A program made the position numbers and the translations under genes. 64,000 nt of DNA from positions 1-64,000 of the forward strand of contig JAMKCH010056747.1 of assembly GCA_023653785.1 (NCBI GenBank), given 5' to 3'. Source of the stretch: Ophioderma brevispina. Taxonomy: Eukaryota; Echinodermata; Ophiuroidea; Amphilepidida; Ophiodermatidae. The notes under the pieces were generated by a model. It was not told the origin of the DNA, searched no databases, and saw only the letters and a program-made list of their open reading frames with translations. Within the stretch, counting starts at the first letter, position 1; every line of letters starts with the position of its first letter. This document shows, one piece after another, positions 35,386 through 46,936 of this stretch.

Positions 35386-36007
35386 AAGAAATATGTATGA
35401 TTCGAATTTGGGAAAATTGGTATGGATGGAAAGCTTAAGTAAACATAGAGTACATATAAATCAAATAAGTGAAAAGTTGTCCACATTTATTGAGTATTTT
35501 GCCCTTTTAATTTTAATAGCTCACTCGAAACGATGGTTTCGGACAAATCCACATCGCAGGCAAATGGTGCCGTCAAAGTGATGACCATCGTTGACGTCGT
35601 TGTGACCATCATTATCGCAGGTTGCCACTTCAATAAAAAAAAATTTAATTTAAAACACAACGAATGAAACCAAAATATGTCATCTGTAATTATTTTCAAA
35701 TTGTATTATTACTTTCATTATCCATCAATTTACAGACTGTCAGCAATACAAGTCGAGTTCACACGATGGTTTGGTATCCTTTGACGTACGAGGAGAGCAA
35801 AAGTGGGCGCTTTTGATCAATGAAAGCACGTGGCGAAAAATCCGCCCGTTTTCTTCGTATGTCAAAAAAAGACAAAAATTAAAATGCCTCTATTTTGTTA
35901 AGTACATCCAAATTGTATTATTTTTCGGGAAATTAGTGAGGTATGTGCATAGATTTTATGAATGTAAGGTCAAAATGAGCTTGACAAAAATCTGACATGT
36001 ATTTCCT
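35386..36007. mobile_element. TTAA element family F inserted in the dispersed repeat, 622 bp
   Basis: TTAA at 35382-35385 and 36008-36011; ends AAGAAATATGTATG and, in complement, AGGAAATACATGTC. The paralogous repeat at 42868-42871 has one site (now CTAA) at the same position with nothing inserted, so the target duplication can be read directly. Confidence 0.78.
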
Positions 36008-36625
36008 TTAACACCAGTGCCAAGGTTAAGGGAGCCAAACACATGTTGTTTATGCCATCATTAAGTTGCCACTTCAAAATGACACACTGCTAATGATTTA
36101 AATACCAGAGCTGCTGGCCAAACAAGGACATGTTCATTGCATATAAAATATGCCCTAGTGTGCAAGCGAACATATTTTTAGTTCAGTATACTCACCTGGC
36201 AAATGTGAGGAAGTGTGATGAAGTGCAGTGAGAAAACTCTTTGATTAAGGAAAAGAACATCCATATATAAAAAGAAAAAAATGAATCTGGATTAATAAGA
36301 TAATAGCCTCTGATAAGGGAATATCATGTAGGCCTAATGGCATGTATATTTACGTGAAAATGAATTAAAAAATATAACATTCTTTAAGAAAACTTTTAAA
36401 ACTTATAAAAAAAAAAACGCTCAAAATTATTTTAAAAAAACAAAACCTTCAATTCATTAAAAAATTATGTATCTTGTGATGGTGAGTAGGCCTACAAATC
36501 TACATTTTGACTTGTTAGAGACAGATATTTCATGTAAGTAGCGTTGAGGTGGTAGCATTGCAAGTTTATATATAGCCTACTTGGTTTTTCAAACAATGCA
36601 TGACTACATAACAGGAAAACAATAA

Positions 36626-38247
36626 CAAGGCGAACTCGTTAATTTACGGATGCGTTAAAATATTGTCCCCGCGAATGTTGCAGACACTAACATGTGATAA
36701 ATGCAACTTCAATACCTACCCCCTCCCCAATACCAGGCAAAACTCCACCCCCTCCCCAATCACCCCGCCAAAACCCCCGCCTCCCAACAACCCACAACTC
36801 CCCAACACCCCACCCTCATCCCCAACACCCCCCGCAACCACCCTACCACCCTCCCTTAACACCCCTCACACCCAACCCCTAACCCAATTACCCTATACCC
36901 GCTCCCCTACACCCCCAACACCCGACAACCCGGCCATTCCCTCCCCAACACCCCGCAACAACCTCATCCTCTGCAACATCTTGAACATCTCCCATCTCCC
37001 TCCCCTAACACCCCCAACCACTCCTACCCCCTCCCAACACCATTCAACACCCCAACAACCGATGCACACCCACCCCCTCCCCAACACCCCGCAAGAACCA
37101 ACCCCTCCCCACAAACACCCCACCCTCATTCCCAACATCCCCGCAACACCCTACCCCTCCTTATCACCCTCAACCCCCCAACCCTACCCCAATATCCTAT
37201 AACACGCCTCCCCTTTCCCCAACACCCCGAACCAGCCATTCCCCTCCCACAACACCCCGCAACACTCCACCCCCTCCCCAACACCATGCAACACCCCACC
37301 CCTCCCCAACACCCAGCAAACCAAAACCCCGCCAATACCCAACCCCTCCCCAACACCCTGCCAATACCCCCACCCTCCCCAACACCCGACAACAAACCAC
37401 CCCCTCAAAAACCCCACCCCCTCCACAAACACCCCACCCCCCTCACACAACACCCCACCCACTCACCAACACCCCCCCCCCCTCCCCCTCACCCCCTCCC
37501 CAAACACAGACCCCCTCCCAACACATCACCCCCGCCCATCACCGCACCCCCTCCCCAACCACCTCACCCCCTCACAACACCTCACCCCCTCAACATAGCA
37601 TAGTAGGCTCATTTGTAGCGAAGGATTTTGCCTATCCGATGTAATGTTCAGAGAATACAGCAATGTTGCATATTTTATTAGCTCATTTGCATACCTAAGC
37701 CGCATTATCCCATTACTTTCAATTGCAAAAAAAGATAAGCCCCATGATAGGCTATTATGCAGCGAAGGAATTTTGAGTATTTCCAATGTACCATTCAAAA
37801 AAAATATAGCAATTACGGGTTGCTGATTTTTGCATATAAGCTCATTTGCATTACTCAATTGCCCGAAATTTACGCCAAAAATCTAATTAGGTAAAGAACT
37901 CTGCAGCACGCTTCCTTCAACCAAGTTACATCATTATACGCCTGACGGAACTCCAGAAAACTTGTACACAAGCCTGCAGGAAAATTCTCATAAATTATGC
38001 AAATTAGATACTAATTAGCATATTTTACGGCCCCAATTCTAATAGGTCGAGAGGACCTCATCACCCGCTGCTTTCCACCAAGTTACAATCATTGTCGCCC
38101 TTACGGACTCCAGATAAATGGATCAACAGGGGTTACATTTTTGTCACAGACGGACGGACGGAACGAACGGAGGACGAACGGAAGACGTACGGTACGGACG
38201 GACGTGCTCATTTCATAGTCCCCGTTCCGAACTCGTTCGGGCGGGGC
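36626..38247. mobile_element. 1.6-kb inserted element with CAATAA target duplication and a C-rich core
   Basis: CAATAA flanks it at 36620-36625 and 38248-38253, while the paralogous repeat near 43.42 kb has a single uninterrupted site. CGAACTCGTT occurs near both ends (36631-36640, 38228-38237). The right end holds an ACGG-rich tract (38150-38205) and a GC hairpin (CCCCGTTCCGAA / TTCGGGCGGGG). The centre has two diverged tandem units with CTCATTTGCAT, and units carrying CACCAAGTTACA and ACGGA.CTCCAGA. No ORF recognised; superfamily unknown. Confidence 0.65.
36715..37597. repeat. C-rich, G-poor minisatellite, about 880 bp
   Basis: Imperfect tandem array around the core CCCCTCCCCAACACC, with frequent CCGCAACA variants. 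The plus strand is almost free of G over the whole length. The minus strand therefore has many GGGG runs separated by 3-8 bases, compatible with G-quadruplexes, and the plus strand with i-motifs. Long open frames here are composition artefacts. Confidence 0.9.
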
Positions 38248-39414
38248 CAATAAACCTGCACCACTTACTATTTATAAGTTAAAACAGATATCAAGATGAT
38301 TCATTTCCTTAAAAGTGATGATTCCACAAAGTACTTTAGATGCTGTTACATGAATTTAATTTTGGGGTTAATTCTGTCGTTCAAAATATGTTTAATTTGT
38401 ATCATATAATTCTGTAACCTTCAAGCGTAACATGACCAGGAAAAAGTTGGGGTTTTTAACCTAAACTAAAAACATTCACACAATTGCAATACACACTTTC
38501 CAGATCAAGTGTAAAATGAAATAGGTAGTTAGAAAGTATGTTTCTTATTGATTATGACAAACGATAGGGTGAAAAGACAAAACTATGTTTAATATTTAGT
38601 TCATTGTCGTACACTATATTTAATTTAGGCACATTAAGAAAATAATTTAAAAAGGCTAAGGGGCCTGATCATAGTTTTTGTGACAAATACTATACGAAAG
38701 GAGTCAATATTTTTATATGTTTCAACAACAAAATGTGTCTGTGATGTGTGTTGATTGTGAAAAGGTATTCTGACAAAAAGTATTGTTCAGCTAATATCTC
38801 CCACAAATAGAGTCCTACGAAGATGAATATGGCTTGACACATATAACATGCTAGTTGAAAGCATAAAGTTGAAATGAAACCAAGTAGGGTCAAGTAAAAA
38901 CCAAAAATTGTATTATTACTATAGAGCTTGCCACTGAATATCCAAATCAAGGACCAATCCCAACTGTGAAATTGGAGGTGCAATGAAGTTGATCAAATAA
39001 CTGTCATCTGCTGATAATGAAATTACCGCCAAGTGGTTATCAGACAAGGCTGCCAACGCAATGGCTCTCTAGGCCAGCATTAATAATGATGGCGTAGCTT
39101 TCACCACCAGCCTGCGGTCAATTGCAGGGACAACAGACAATTCAGCATAATCTTGCCTACCAACAACAATTCATGCCAAAAATACAAAAGGCCGAACAAA
39201 AGGCCCCAAAAACGCAACATCTGCTCAAATTTTCACAAATCCACTAGTAACTTTTCAAATAAATGTCATTACTTGCATTACCTGCGCGTTTCAAAAAGAA
39301 TTGGACAAGACATGAGAGACTAGTTCATGAGATATAAATTGGGTTCCTACTCTCTAATTTGCCATGTGATGACAATAGCCTAGATTATAGGCTAAAAAAT
39401 TAATTAAAGGTTAA

Positions 39415-39628
39415 AGGGTGACCTGTTTACACAGGAACGGGTGTCCATCTCTCTTTCGAAGAAATTGGGGACAGGACTCCAATACAGTGTGTGTAGGGGG
39501 GAATGCTACACCTCTACACCTGCGTAGAGGAGTAATTGAGGGTAAAGCGCCAAAACACAGTGGCCCAGCGGGCAGGAACCCACAACCTTTGGTGAGCGGG
39601 TTGGGGCGCTTTATCACTGGATCAACAC
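39415..39628 (-). repeat. tRNA-derived SINE or SINE head, minus strand
   Basis: In complement it reads TGATCCAGTGATA (A-box-like) near 39615 and GGTTGTGGGTTCCTGCCC (B-box-like) near 39575, followed by a GGCGCTTTACCC body with a small CTCTACGCAGGTGTAGAGG hairpin. The spacing fits an internal Pol III promoter. Confidence 0.62.
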
Positions 39629-39954
39629 AGCCCTTCTAAACGTGGATTATTGGTTGAAAATCAATTGTGTTAAAATTCCAACTGTCATCTTTATGATTTC
39701 CAAGCCAAGCTATGCGAACATAAACATGAAATTGACCACCTCGGGTGATTATGACCACCATTCGATTTGTAAAGTTTACCTGTACAGCTCGGAATTTCCA
39801 CTGGTTCTGGCTTAGTGCTACATATTAAAAGGAAGTGTCTATTGACAAGATGATCTTGTCAATAATGTCGCCGAAATGGCTATTACGACACATCATGGTG
39901 TTGTGGAAATGCATGGCTATGGAGCCGATAGGCAATTGTGAGTGTGCTTCTATG

Positions 39955-40345
39955 ACCCGAATTATGCTCCAGGGACCATATGTTCAGGAGCATTTTATGG
40001 TCCTGAGCATAAATAATCTGGAAAAATATGTAAATATGGTCCAGGACCACATTGCCAGATGGTCCTGAGGAAAAAATAAAAAAGGGAGCATATTTGAATG
40101 TGCTCCTGGAGCATTAAAAAGTCAAAAATATGGTCCAGGACCACATTTGTATATGTCCTGGAGCATATTTGATTGTCCAGGCCTAGCATCTAGCAAATAT
40201 GACTCCTGAGCAATGGAGTGGAGAATATCGTCTAAAATCAAAATACTGCCTCCAGGACCAGATTTGCCATGTCATGGAGGCATGTCCACTAAAATTTGAC
40301 TTAGAATATTTCCTCCAGATTACTTATGCTCCAGACCATATGGGT
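39955..40345. repeat. Degenerate repeats of interrupted palindromes (GGTCCAGGACC / CTCCAGGAG)
   Basis: TATGGTCCAGGACCACATT appears twice (about 40036 and 40130), with variants CTCCAGGGACCATAT, GTGCTCCTGGAGCAT and TGTCCTGGAGCATATTTG between them, roughly every 25-50 bases. Confidence 0.68.
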
Positions 40346-40348
40346 CAA

Positions 40349-40584
40349 TCACACGATCATCGTGTCAATAAACGTCGCCCGAAATGGGCTATTGACACGA
40401 TCATTGTGTCAATAACGTCGACCCGAAATGGCTTATTGACATTGATCACGTGTCAATAACGTCGCCCGAAATGGCTATGCCCCGATCATTGTGTCACTAA
40501 CGTCGCCCGAAATGGCTATTGACAAGATCGTGTGTCAAGAAAGTCGCCCGAAATGGGCTATTGACACGATCATAGTGTCAATAT
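40349..40584. repeat. Hairpin satellite, period about 42 bp, five to six units
   Basis: Each unit pairs CGTCGCCCGAAATGGC with a self-complementary ATTGACACGATCATTGTGTC segment. Anchors are at 40373, 40416, 40460, 40501 and 40542. A related unit lies alone at about 39840-39895. Confidence 0.85.
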
Positions 40585-40619
40585 TACGCCATTAAATAAA
40601 ATAAGCTAGCTGTGGGCTG

Positions 40620-41773
40620 CCCAGATCTATACTTACAAATTGACTTCACGATGACCTATCTCTGTGAAGCAATTTGTTGATGCATTTCAAATATGGCAAT
40701 TACAAAGATAAACCTTAAGGATAGGCCAAAAATAATTGTCCACTTATGACGACAAAATGTTTCAGAGATGATTAGAAAGGAAAAAAGTTTGAAAATGAAC
40801 ACTCGCCAAACTTTAGCGATCAAAAGCAAAGAGATACAGATACGGATGCAGTAAATCCTCAGAACGCTTCACTCTTAATTCCGGATTTGACGGGGGATAA
40901 GTAGCCATCATGATTTAGATTGGGTGTATGCTTACAACTATTTATGATTGCACATGTGGAGACATTCTTGCAGCTTCACACATTAATTTTTCCAATTGAA
41001 TCAAAAACATGGCGTTTCTAAATATTTAAGGTCCCAGGAAATGAGATGAGAAACTAATCCAAATCGTACGGGCCATTCCATTCCAATAACAGGCCACAAA
41101 AAGGGGGTGGGGAAAAAAAAAAAAACACTAACCAGTGACATCAATTAGTGAAACTATTGATTTCAGTCAGTGCCTCTGAATTGAGTCACACCGTCACCTG
41201 GAATTTTAAGTACTCTCTGGAAAATCAATAGTTCATAATGATGTTCATCACCAAAACCCAAATTATTGAATGCTTTCTCACCCTCCTTGTAGACTTGACA
41301 CAAAAACCAGATCAATTCTATTGCATTTGTCCCTTTAATGAGCAGCCCCTCTATCGATACAACTATATCATATTTTTGGCACAAATTCCACAGTTTTGCA
41401 TCGCCGTAGAGCCTGAGGGTGAGCTGGCTTTTGTTATGCTACGATAGCCCCTACTATCTCCTCTCTCAAAGCCAGAGCCAGGCCAAGTTCTTTCAAAAAA
41501 CCGGGATCCACAAAGTCAAGAATTTTTGTTATACTTACAGACTCTATGACACAAAATCCTTGCATGTATGAAAACTGGATGTCTTAGCATCCCTATAGCT
41601 CGATGTTAAAAAATACAAATGAGTGCACAGCTCAACTTACATCCGTGAAATTTGACCCTAAAAGCCCACCAAAAATGACCGAAAATTTGAACAAATTAAC
41701 AGCTAAACACAGTCGTCTCCCAATCGGGTGTATGTTCGTAATTAAACTCCAATCTCAACTAGTTTAATTTCCC
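40620..41773. other. No gene seen
   Basis: A lone AGCTGTGGGCTGCC end at its left edge matches the element upstream of the zinc-finger gene. A short A-run at 41116. No recognised coding. Confidence 0.5.
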
Positions 41774-42460
41774 ACTATTTCATTTGGAACATCACCCTAG
41801 GGGGTCAAAACATTTCCGTTGGTGGAGATATTAATCTTGCAAGTTGAAATTCTCCCCCCCCCGAGGCAGAAGTCAGAGATTTTAGGAGTAGAACCCTGGT
41901 TTTGTAGCATTTATTAGTATTCTTTCTTCCCTGCTCTTTCATTTGGACACCACCCCAGGGGTCCCACAACATTTTCCATTGTGGAGATATGAATCATGAG
42001 AAGTCCTCAACAAGAGCATAACTAAGATGGTTAGGCCAGTAGCACCCCCCACGCCCCCCACACCCCGGGTTGGCATTTTGATAGTATTCTATACCTCTTA
42101 CTCTTTCATTGACACCACCCTAGGGGTCACAACCTGTTTCCGTTGTGAAGATATTAATTTTGAAAAGTCCCCACATGAGCAAAGTCAGTAGGATATGTTT
42201 AAGAGTCGCACCCCCGGGTTTGCATTTATAGAATCTATACTTCTCAATCTTCATTGATGCCACCAAGAAGGTCACAACAATCTTCCGTTGGGAGAATTAA
42301 TCTTGAAATGTCCCAACATAATCATAACCACGAGATTGATTTAGGAGTAGCACCCCCGGGTGTGCATTTATAGTATTCTTTACTTCCTGCTCTTTTCATT
42401 TGACACTACACCAGGGGTCACCCACATTTTCCCATTGTGGAGAATAATAATGACAAGTCA
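41774..42460 (+). repeat. Tandem satellite, period about 145-165 bp, five diverged units
   Basis: Units begin near 41774, 41934, 42101, 42247 and 42390, sharing TTTCATTTGACACCACC, GGGGTCACAACA.TTTCC, TTGTGGAGATATTAAT and AGTAGCACCCCCGGGT. Identity between units looks moderate, with frequent indels. Confidence 0.82.
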
Positions 42461-42689
42461 TGCAAAAAATCCCTTAAAAATCCTTCAATTTAGTAAAAAA
42501 TATGAAAAAATGTATTCAATTTGGCAACACTATTTTGAACCGAGCCATCCATGAGCAGTAGCTATAATATGAGGCCCATCAGACAAAAACAACATCCTTT
42601 GTGATATAAATCAAACCTGGACCATGGAAAGGTGACACTTTAGTAAATACACGGAAGTAGAGTAGTAAGTAAAAAGCGCCACCCAATAC

Positions 42690-43755
42690 TTTAGAATGGG
42701 ATTTGCGGGGGGGGTTCCCATGCTGGCATCACATGACATTATTGAGGTGTGAAATGTCCCAAAACTGGTGCATTGGTGGATGTAACTCAATACAATCTGA
42801 GGTGATAGCAGGTTGTTTTTAAGGCCAATATGACTGGTTGGCGTGAGAGAATTTGGGCTGTTTCAAGCTAACACGTGCAAGGTTAAAGGCAATGATAAGA
42901 TTTAAATACCACCTAGGGTTTTTTACCACCCAAATCCTGGCCATACAAGGAACGTTAATATGCATTATAAAGTTTGCCCTGGTTTGCAAGCAAACAGATT
43001 TTTAGTTCAGTATATTTGGTAAAAGGTGAGAAGTAGAATGAAGTTGCAATGAAAACCTTCTTTAATTAGGGAAAAAACTTCCATAAATAACAAAAGCAAA
43101 CACAATGAAACTGGCTAATAAGATAATAGCCTGATAAGGGAATATATGTAGGCCTAATGCATGTTTTTTAGGTCAAAATTGAATGAAAAAATAACATCTT
43201 AAGAAAAACTTTTAAAACTTTGTTTAACGTTTATAAGGTATCTATAACGGGTTCTTCACAATAACAAAACAAAACTTCAGTTTGGATTTAAAATTGATGT
43301 ACTTGTGAGTCAGTAGGCCTAAAGATCTAATTTTACTTGTTTGAGACAGATTAGATGTAAGTAGGTAAGCATTTGCAGTTATAAATAGCCCTACTGATTT
43401 TAAAAAATGCAGGCGAATGGGAAATAATAAACCCGCACCATATATTTGATCATTTTAAAACAGCCCTCAATTGAAACATTTTCCTCTAAAATGTTGAGTG
43501 ATTCCACAAAGTCTTCAGATGCTGTGTAGCCTACTATTAATTTAATCTTTGTTAATTTCTGTGTTCAAAATCTGTTGCAACTGTGATCTTTTAATTCGGT
43601 TAAACAATTCAAAGAGTAACATTGCCTGGACAAAGTTGGGTTTCAAAAAAAACATTTCACACAATTGCAATACAACTTTTCCAAGATCAAGTTGTAAAAT
43701 TGAAATAGGTAGTAGAAATTATGTTTTCTTATTGATATGGACAATAAACTATTAG
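42690..43755. repeat. Dispersed repeat, short copy (empty-site version)
   Basis: Direct-orientation paralogue of 35205-38570 lacking both insertions. It retains the flanking words TTTCAAGCTAACAC and GGGAAATAATAAACCC that mark the two empty sites. Confidence 0.8.
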
Positions 43756-46120
43756 TGTGAAAGGACTATTAGTCATTTTTCTTTAACACTATATTTATAG
43801 TCGATTCGCTTGATGTTCTTCCCCTGGAGTTTTGGACTATTCATGAGTCGGAGAGGGTCAAGCATAGCTATATAGGGAAAATGAAAGAATTCAAATGCAC
43901 GTGCCACACCGGATTATTTGGAGGACACCACAGTCATTTAACTACTCACATGCCACTGACTACAATTGCATTCATGTATGGAAACGCACTATAGTGTATT
44001 TCAGGTCTTACCATTGCTCACAATAACATGATTTACAGAAGTCCCTGCGCCTAATTTAATTTTTCACCTCCGGCAAGAATTGTACGGGGGGTCAAATATC
44101 AGAGTGAATAGGAGTATTAATTGCCACATTCAAAAAGAAACATAATTTAATAATAGCGTCCTTAAAAGGACAATCTGCCCAATGAATCTAGCTTCCGACT
44201 TAAATTAGGCTTGAATTTTGACATATCCTGAACACTTACAATAGGGTACAAATCATTCCTCATGACATACTGCAGTAAAAAATACTACAGAAGTTCCATG
44301 TGTAATGTTTTCACAATTGTTTAATTTACATAAAATTCTCTATGAGGCCAACAAGTTATGTTTTTACGCTAGTCTCTTCCAAGTAATTGTAAAGGTTAAT
44401 TCTTTTGTTCTTACTGGTTAAATTTATTTATAAAACATTGCTATTTGACAGTCATAATCACATGAACGCAAAACACTTCAACACATTGGCTTTTCGGATC
44501 ACGCCTCATCCCTTGGACTTTACCCAAAGGAGTGAGATTGTACATTATCTGACCCGTTAGCCTAAGTATAGTATTGTGCCTAATCTTACGAGAAGGTTCG
44601 ATCTACTCTGGAAGAAAAGTTAAGCCATGTGTTTTTCGTCCGTAAAAGGATTAGAAAAAATATGACGCAGTGGCCTTGGCCTCAGAGGGCATGTGGAAAA
44701 ACATTTGGTAATAACATCAAACCGCTCTCATCAAAATCAAAACTGAAAATTTGGGGAATTAATATTTTCGGGATTATCGAATGAACCATAAACAAAAAGA
44801 GGTGGTAGAGAACAAAATGACACCTTTAATTGATTTGAAGTGGCCCTGCATTACCTGAAAATGGACCTAACGCCATTGTTAACTATTCAAAGGGTCACTT
44901 TTAAAATTTTCAGAAAAGGGCGTTCCATTTTTTTAAAGCCGGGTGTTTTTTACATCTTTATAATGCAGACCAGAGTATTAATTCACCCCTGTACTCAGGA
45001 TCCCAAACATTTAAAAAGGGCTCTAAAATGGAAAATAGGTTACCTCAAGAGAACTTTTTTTTACAACAACTATCATCGATGTGTGAAACCCCAGGATTAC
45101 GAAATCCCAGAGGTCGTAAAAATCGCAGGGATTGCAAAAAAAAATCGATTATTACGCAAAAAGAGGACGTCATTTAAATTTTAGTAAAAAAAATAAAATT
45201 TTTTACAATTTTAGTTCTTTTGGCATTATTTGAAAGATATATATCAGGCTTTATATTTTAATTTATTTGAAAGCTTATGATTACTTGCATTTATGTTTAG
45301 AGGACTTAATTTTATTTCTTCCATGACGCATGTTACAAAAATTAAAAATTTCAAATTGTCAAATTTCCCGGGAATACTATCAAAATTTCCTTGTTTTTTC
45401 CGGTGTCTAAAATACTGGCATATTCTCTGGTAAGCAACATACTTTTCTATTTATATACATTTTTCATATTTTCATATACCTAGGGATGTTCTTAGAAAGA
45501 AAAATCTACGTTTATTTCAAACTATATTACAGTTATGCTGCCTATTGACCACAATTTTATGACGTCATCAAAAATTTGTGTTTCAACGTGTAAAAAATAT
45601 GGATTTGTTTTTATTGCTTAACTATGATACTTTGTAGCAATATCTTTAAATCAAGACATTTTTAAAGCTTCTATGAATTATTTGCATTGATGAACGAAAG
45701 AAACATATAAATTTACATGGTTGTCAATATGAAAAAATGAAATTTAAAATCCATTTTTATCGAATTAATATTTAACACGTTTTGAGCTCATGGTGAAACT
45801 TACGATTTTTGAATGTGTGATTATTAAAAGGTATGGCATGGTTTGAAAGGGTTGTAGGTATACTTTAAGGGACACATAAAGTGACCTACATGTCACATGT
45901 TATTTACTTAGGACGCCCTCTGTTGTTTGACCATAGAGGCAAAGTACTACCGTAGTGTCCTAAGACACTGTTGCAGACCTTCAGTAATTTCAAATTTCAG
46001 TTGTACAATTCATTAAAAACAGGTCTAAGACACTGGAAAATGCTTGTAAGTCTGAAGTGACGGTTTTTTATGACTATTCTCGTACCTACATAACACCCAT
46101 TTACCAAGAGGATGGGTCGT
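43756..46120. other. No gene seen
   Basis: AT-rich. The 114-codon plus frame at 44840-45184 is lysine-rich and unrecognised, and probably chance. A TGACGTCA octamer at about 45561 is isolated. Confidence 0.5.
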
Positions 46121-46121
46121 G

Positions 46122-46156
46122 CCCCCCCCCCCCCCCCCACCCCCCCCCCCCCCCCG
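46122..46156 (+). repeat. Homopolymer C tract
   Basis: About 35 bases of C broken by a single A (46139-46141 region). Lengths of such runs are often unreliable in assemblies. Confidence 0.9.
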
Positions 46157-46562
46157 TGAAATTTATCTGAGCTTAAAAATGACAAAAAGCTTTGTGGTGG
46201 TTTATCATTTTCTCACTCCTTTCCGGTCATTTTAGTGAACATAAGGTCGAACCTTCAACGGGTTAGGGCATGCCCCGTCAAAAAGTCGAAAGGTGGCGGG
46301 GGGGAGGGGTGGTTGCACCCAAAAATATCATATGTACATTAAATTTTTGTAAAAAATAGGCTATTATTTAATTAGAACTGAAAACACATGAAAATCGATA
46401 TTTTTAGCACTCAATTGGATATTTGCCTATTTTCCGCAGAAAATACCATTTCCGACTCCTGCTCGCAGACCTTTATGCGTCATTTGACGCCATTAATAGG
46501 TATGTGTAAGCTTTGTGGTGGACCCCCCACACACACACACATGACAAGTGTGAAAAGTTTAA

Positions 46563-46936
46563 GGGACAGGAGGAGATTTTTTTTTCGAGGGGAGAGGATA
46601 CGCATGTTCTCAATTTGAACTAAGTGTAGAACACCTATCGAGAACGCATTTCAAGGGTTTATGAGACAAACAAGTAAAAGAAATCCAAAAACAGTCTTGA
46701 ACTTGCCTGCTCTTATCGTAATCGGTCTCAATAGAAAAGTTAGTGCTTTGATTTTTTGTTTTGGCGTGCACGACAGAAACATTCGAAATCATCATCTAAT
46801 GATCTTATTATATAACGGACGGCGTAATTCAGCTTATCACTTCAGGTGTGATCTATACACGGTAAAGCATTTCCAATATGTAAAAAAACGTGTTTGAAAA
46901 AAAAATGGGGCACTTTATTCTGGGAAATGTCCCGAT
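46563..46936. mobile_element. TTAA miniature element family B, degraded copy
   Basis: TTAA 46559-46562 then GGGACAGGAGGAGATTTTTT. The interior is collinear with the copy at 61865 (ATCGAGAACGCATTTC, AAATCATCATCTAAT, TTCAGGTGTGATCTA). The right terminus is degraded, with no TTAA. Confidence 0.72.

Larger units (their letters stand above)
35205..38570. repeat. Dispersed repeat, long copy carrying two later insertions
   Basis: Collinear with 42690-43755 outside two inserted blocks. Matches include ATCACATGACATTATTGAGG, TTGGCGTGAGAGAATTTGGG, TAATAAGATAATAGCC, ATGTAGGCCTAATG, TGATTCCACAAAGT and ACACAATTGCAATAC. The insertions at 35386-36007 and 36626-38247 are absent from the other copy. No protein recognised. 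Confidence 0.82.

Noticed and set aside
36663..37603. Proline/threonine-rich open frames (up to 179 codons) over the C-rich region and glycine-rich frames opposite
   Set aside because: They are produced by a G-poor tandem array that lacks stop codons; all frames are open to a similar extent and no domain is present.
38150..38247. Helitron 3' end at the GC hairpin
   Set aside because: A hairpin is present near the end, but there is no CTRR terminus and the flanks show a CAATAA duplication, which Helitrons do not make.
40349..40584. CRISPR-like array
   Set aside because: Repeats and intervals are both repeated, units are palindromic and directly abutting, and the genome is eukaryotic; it is a satellite.
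44840..45184. 114-codon lysine-rich plus-strand frame
   Set aside because: No recognisable domain, AT-rich setting, no splice or promoter context; too little to call a gene.
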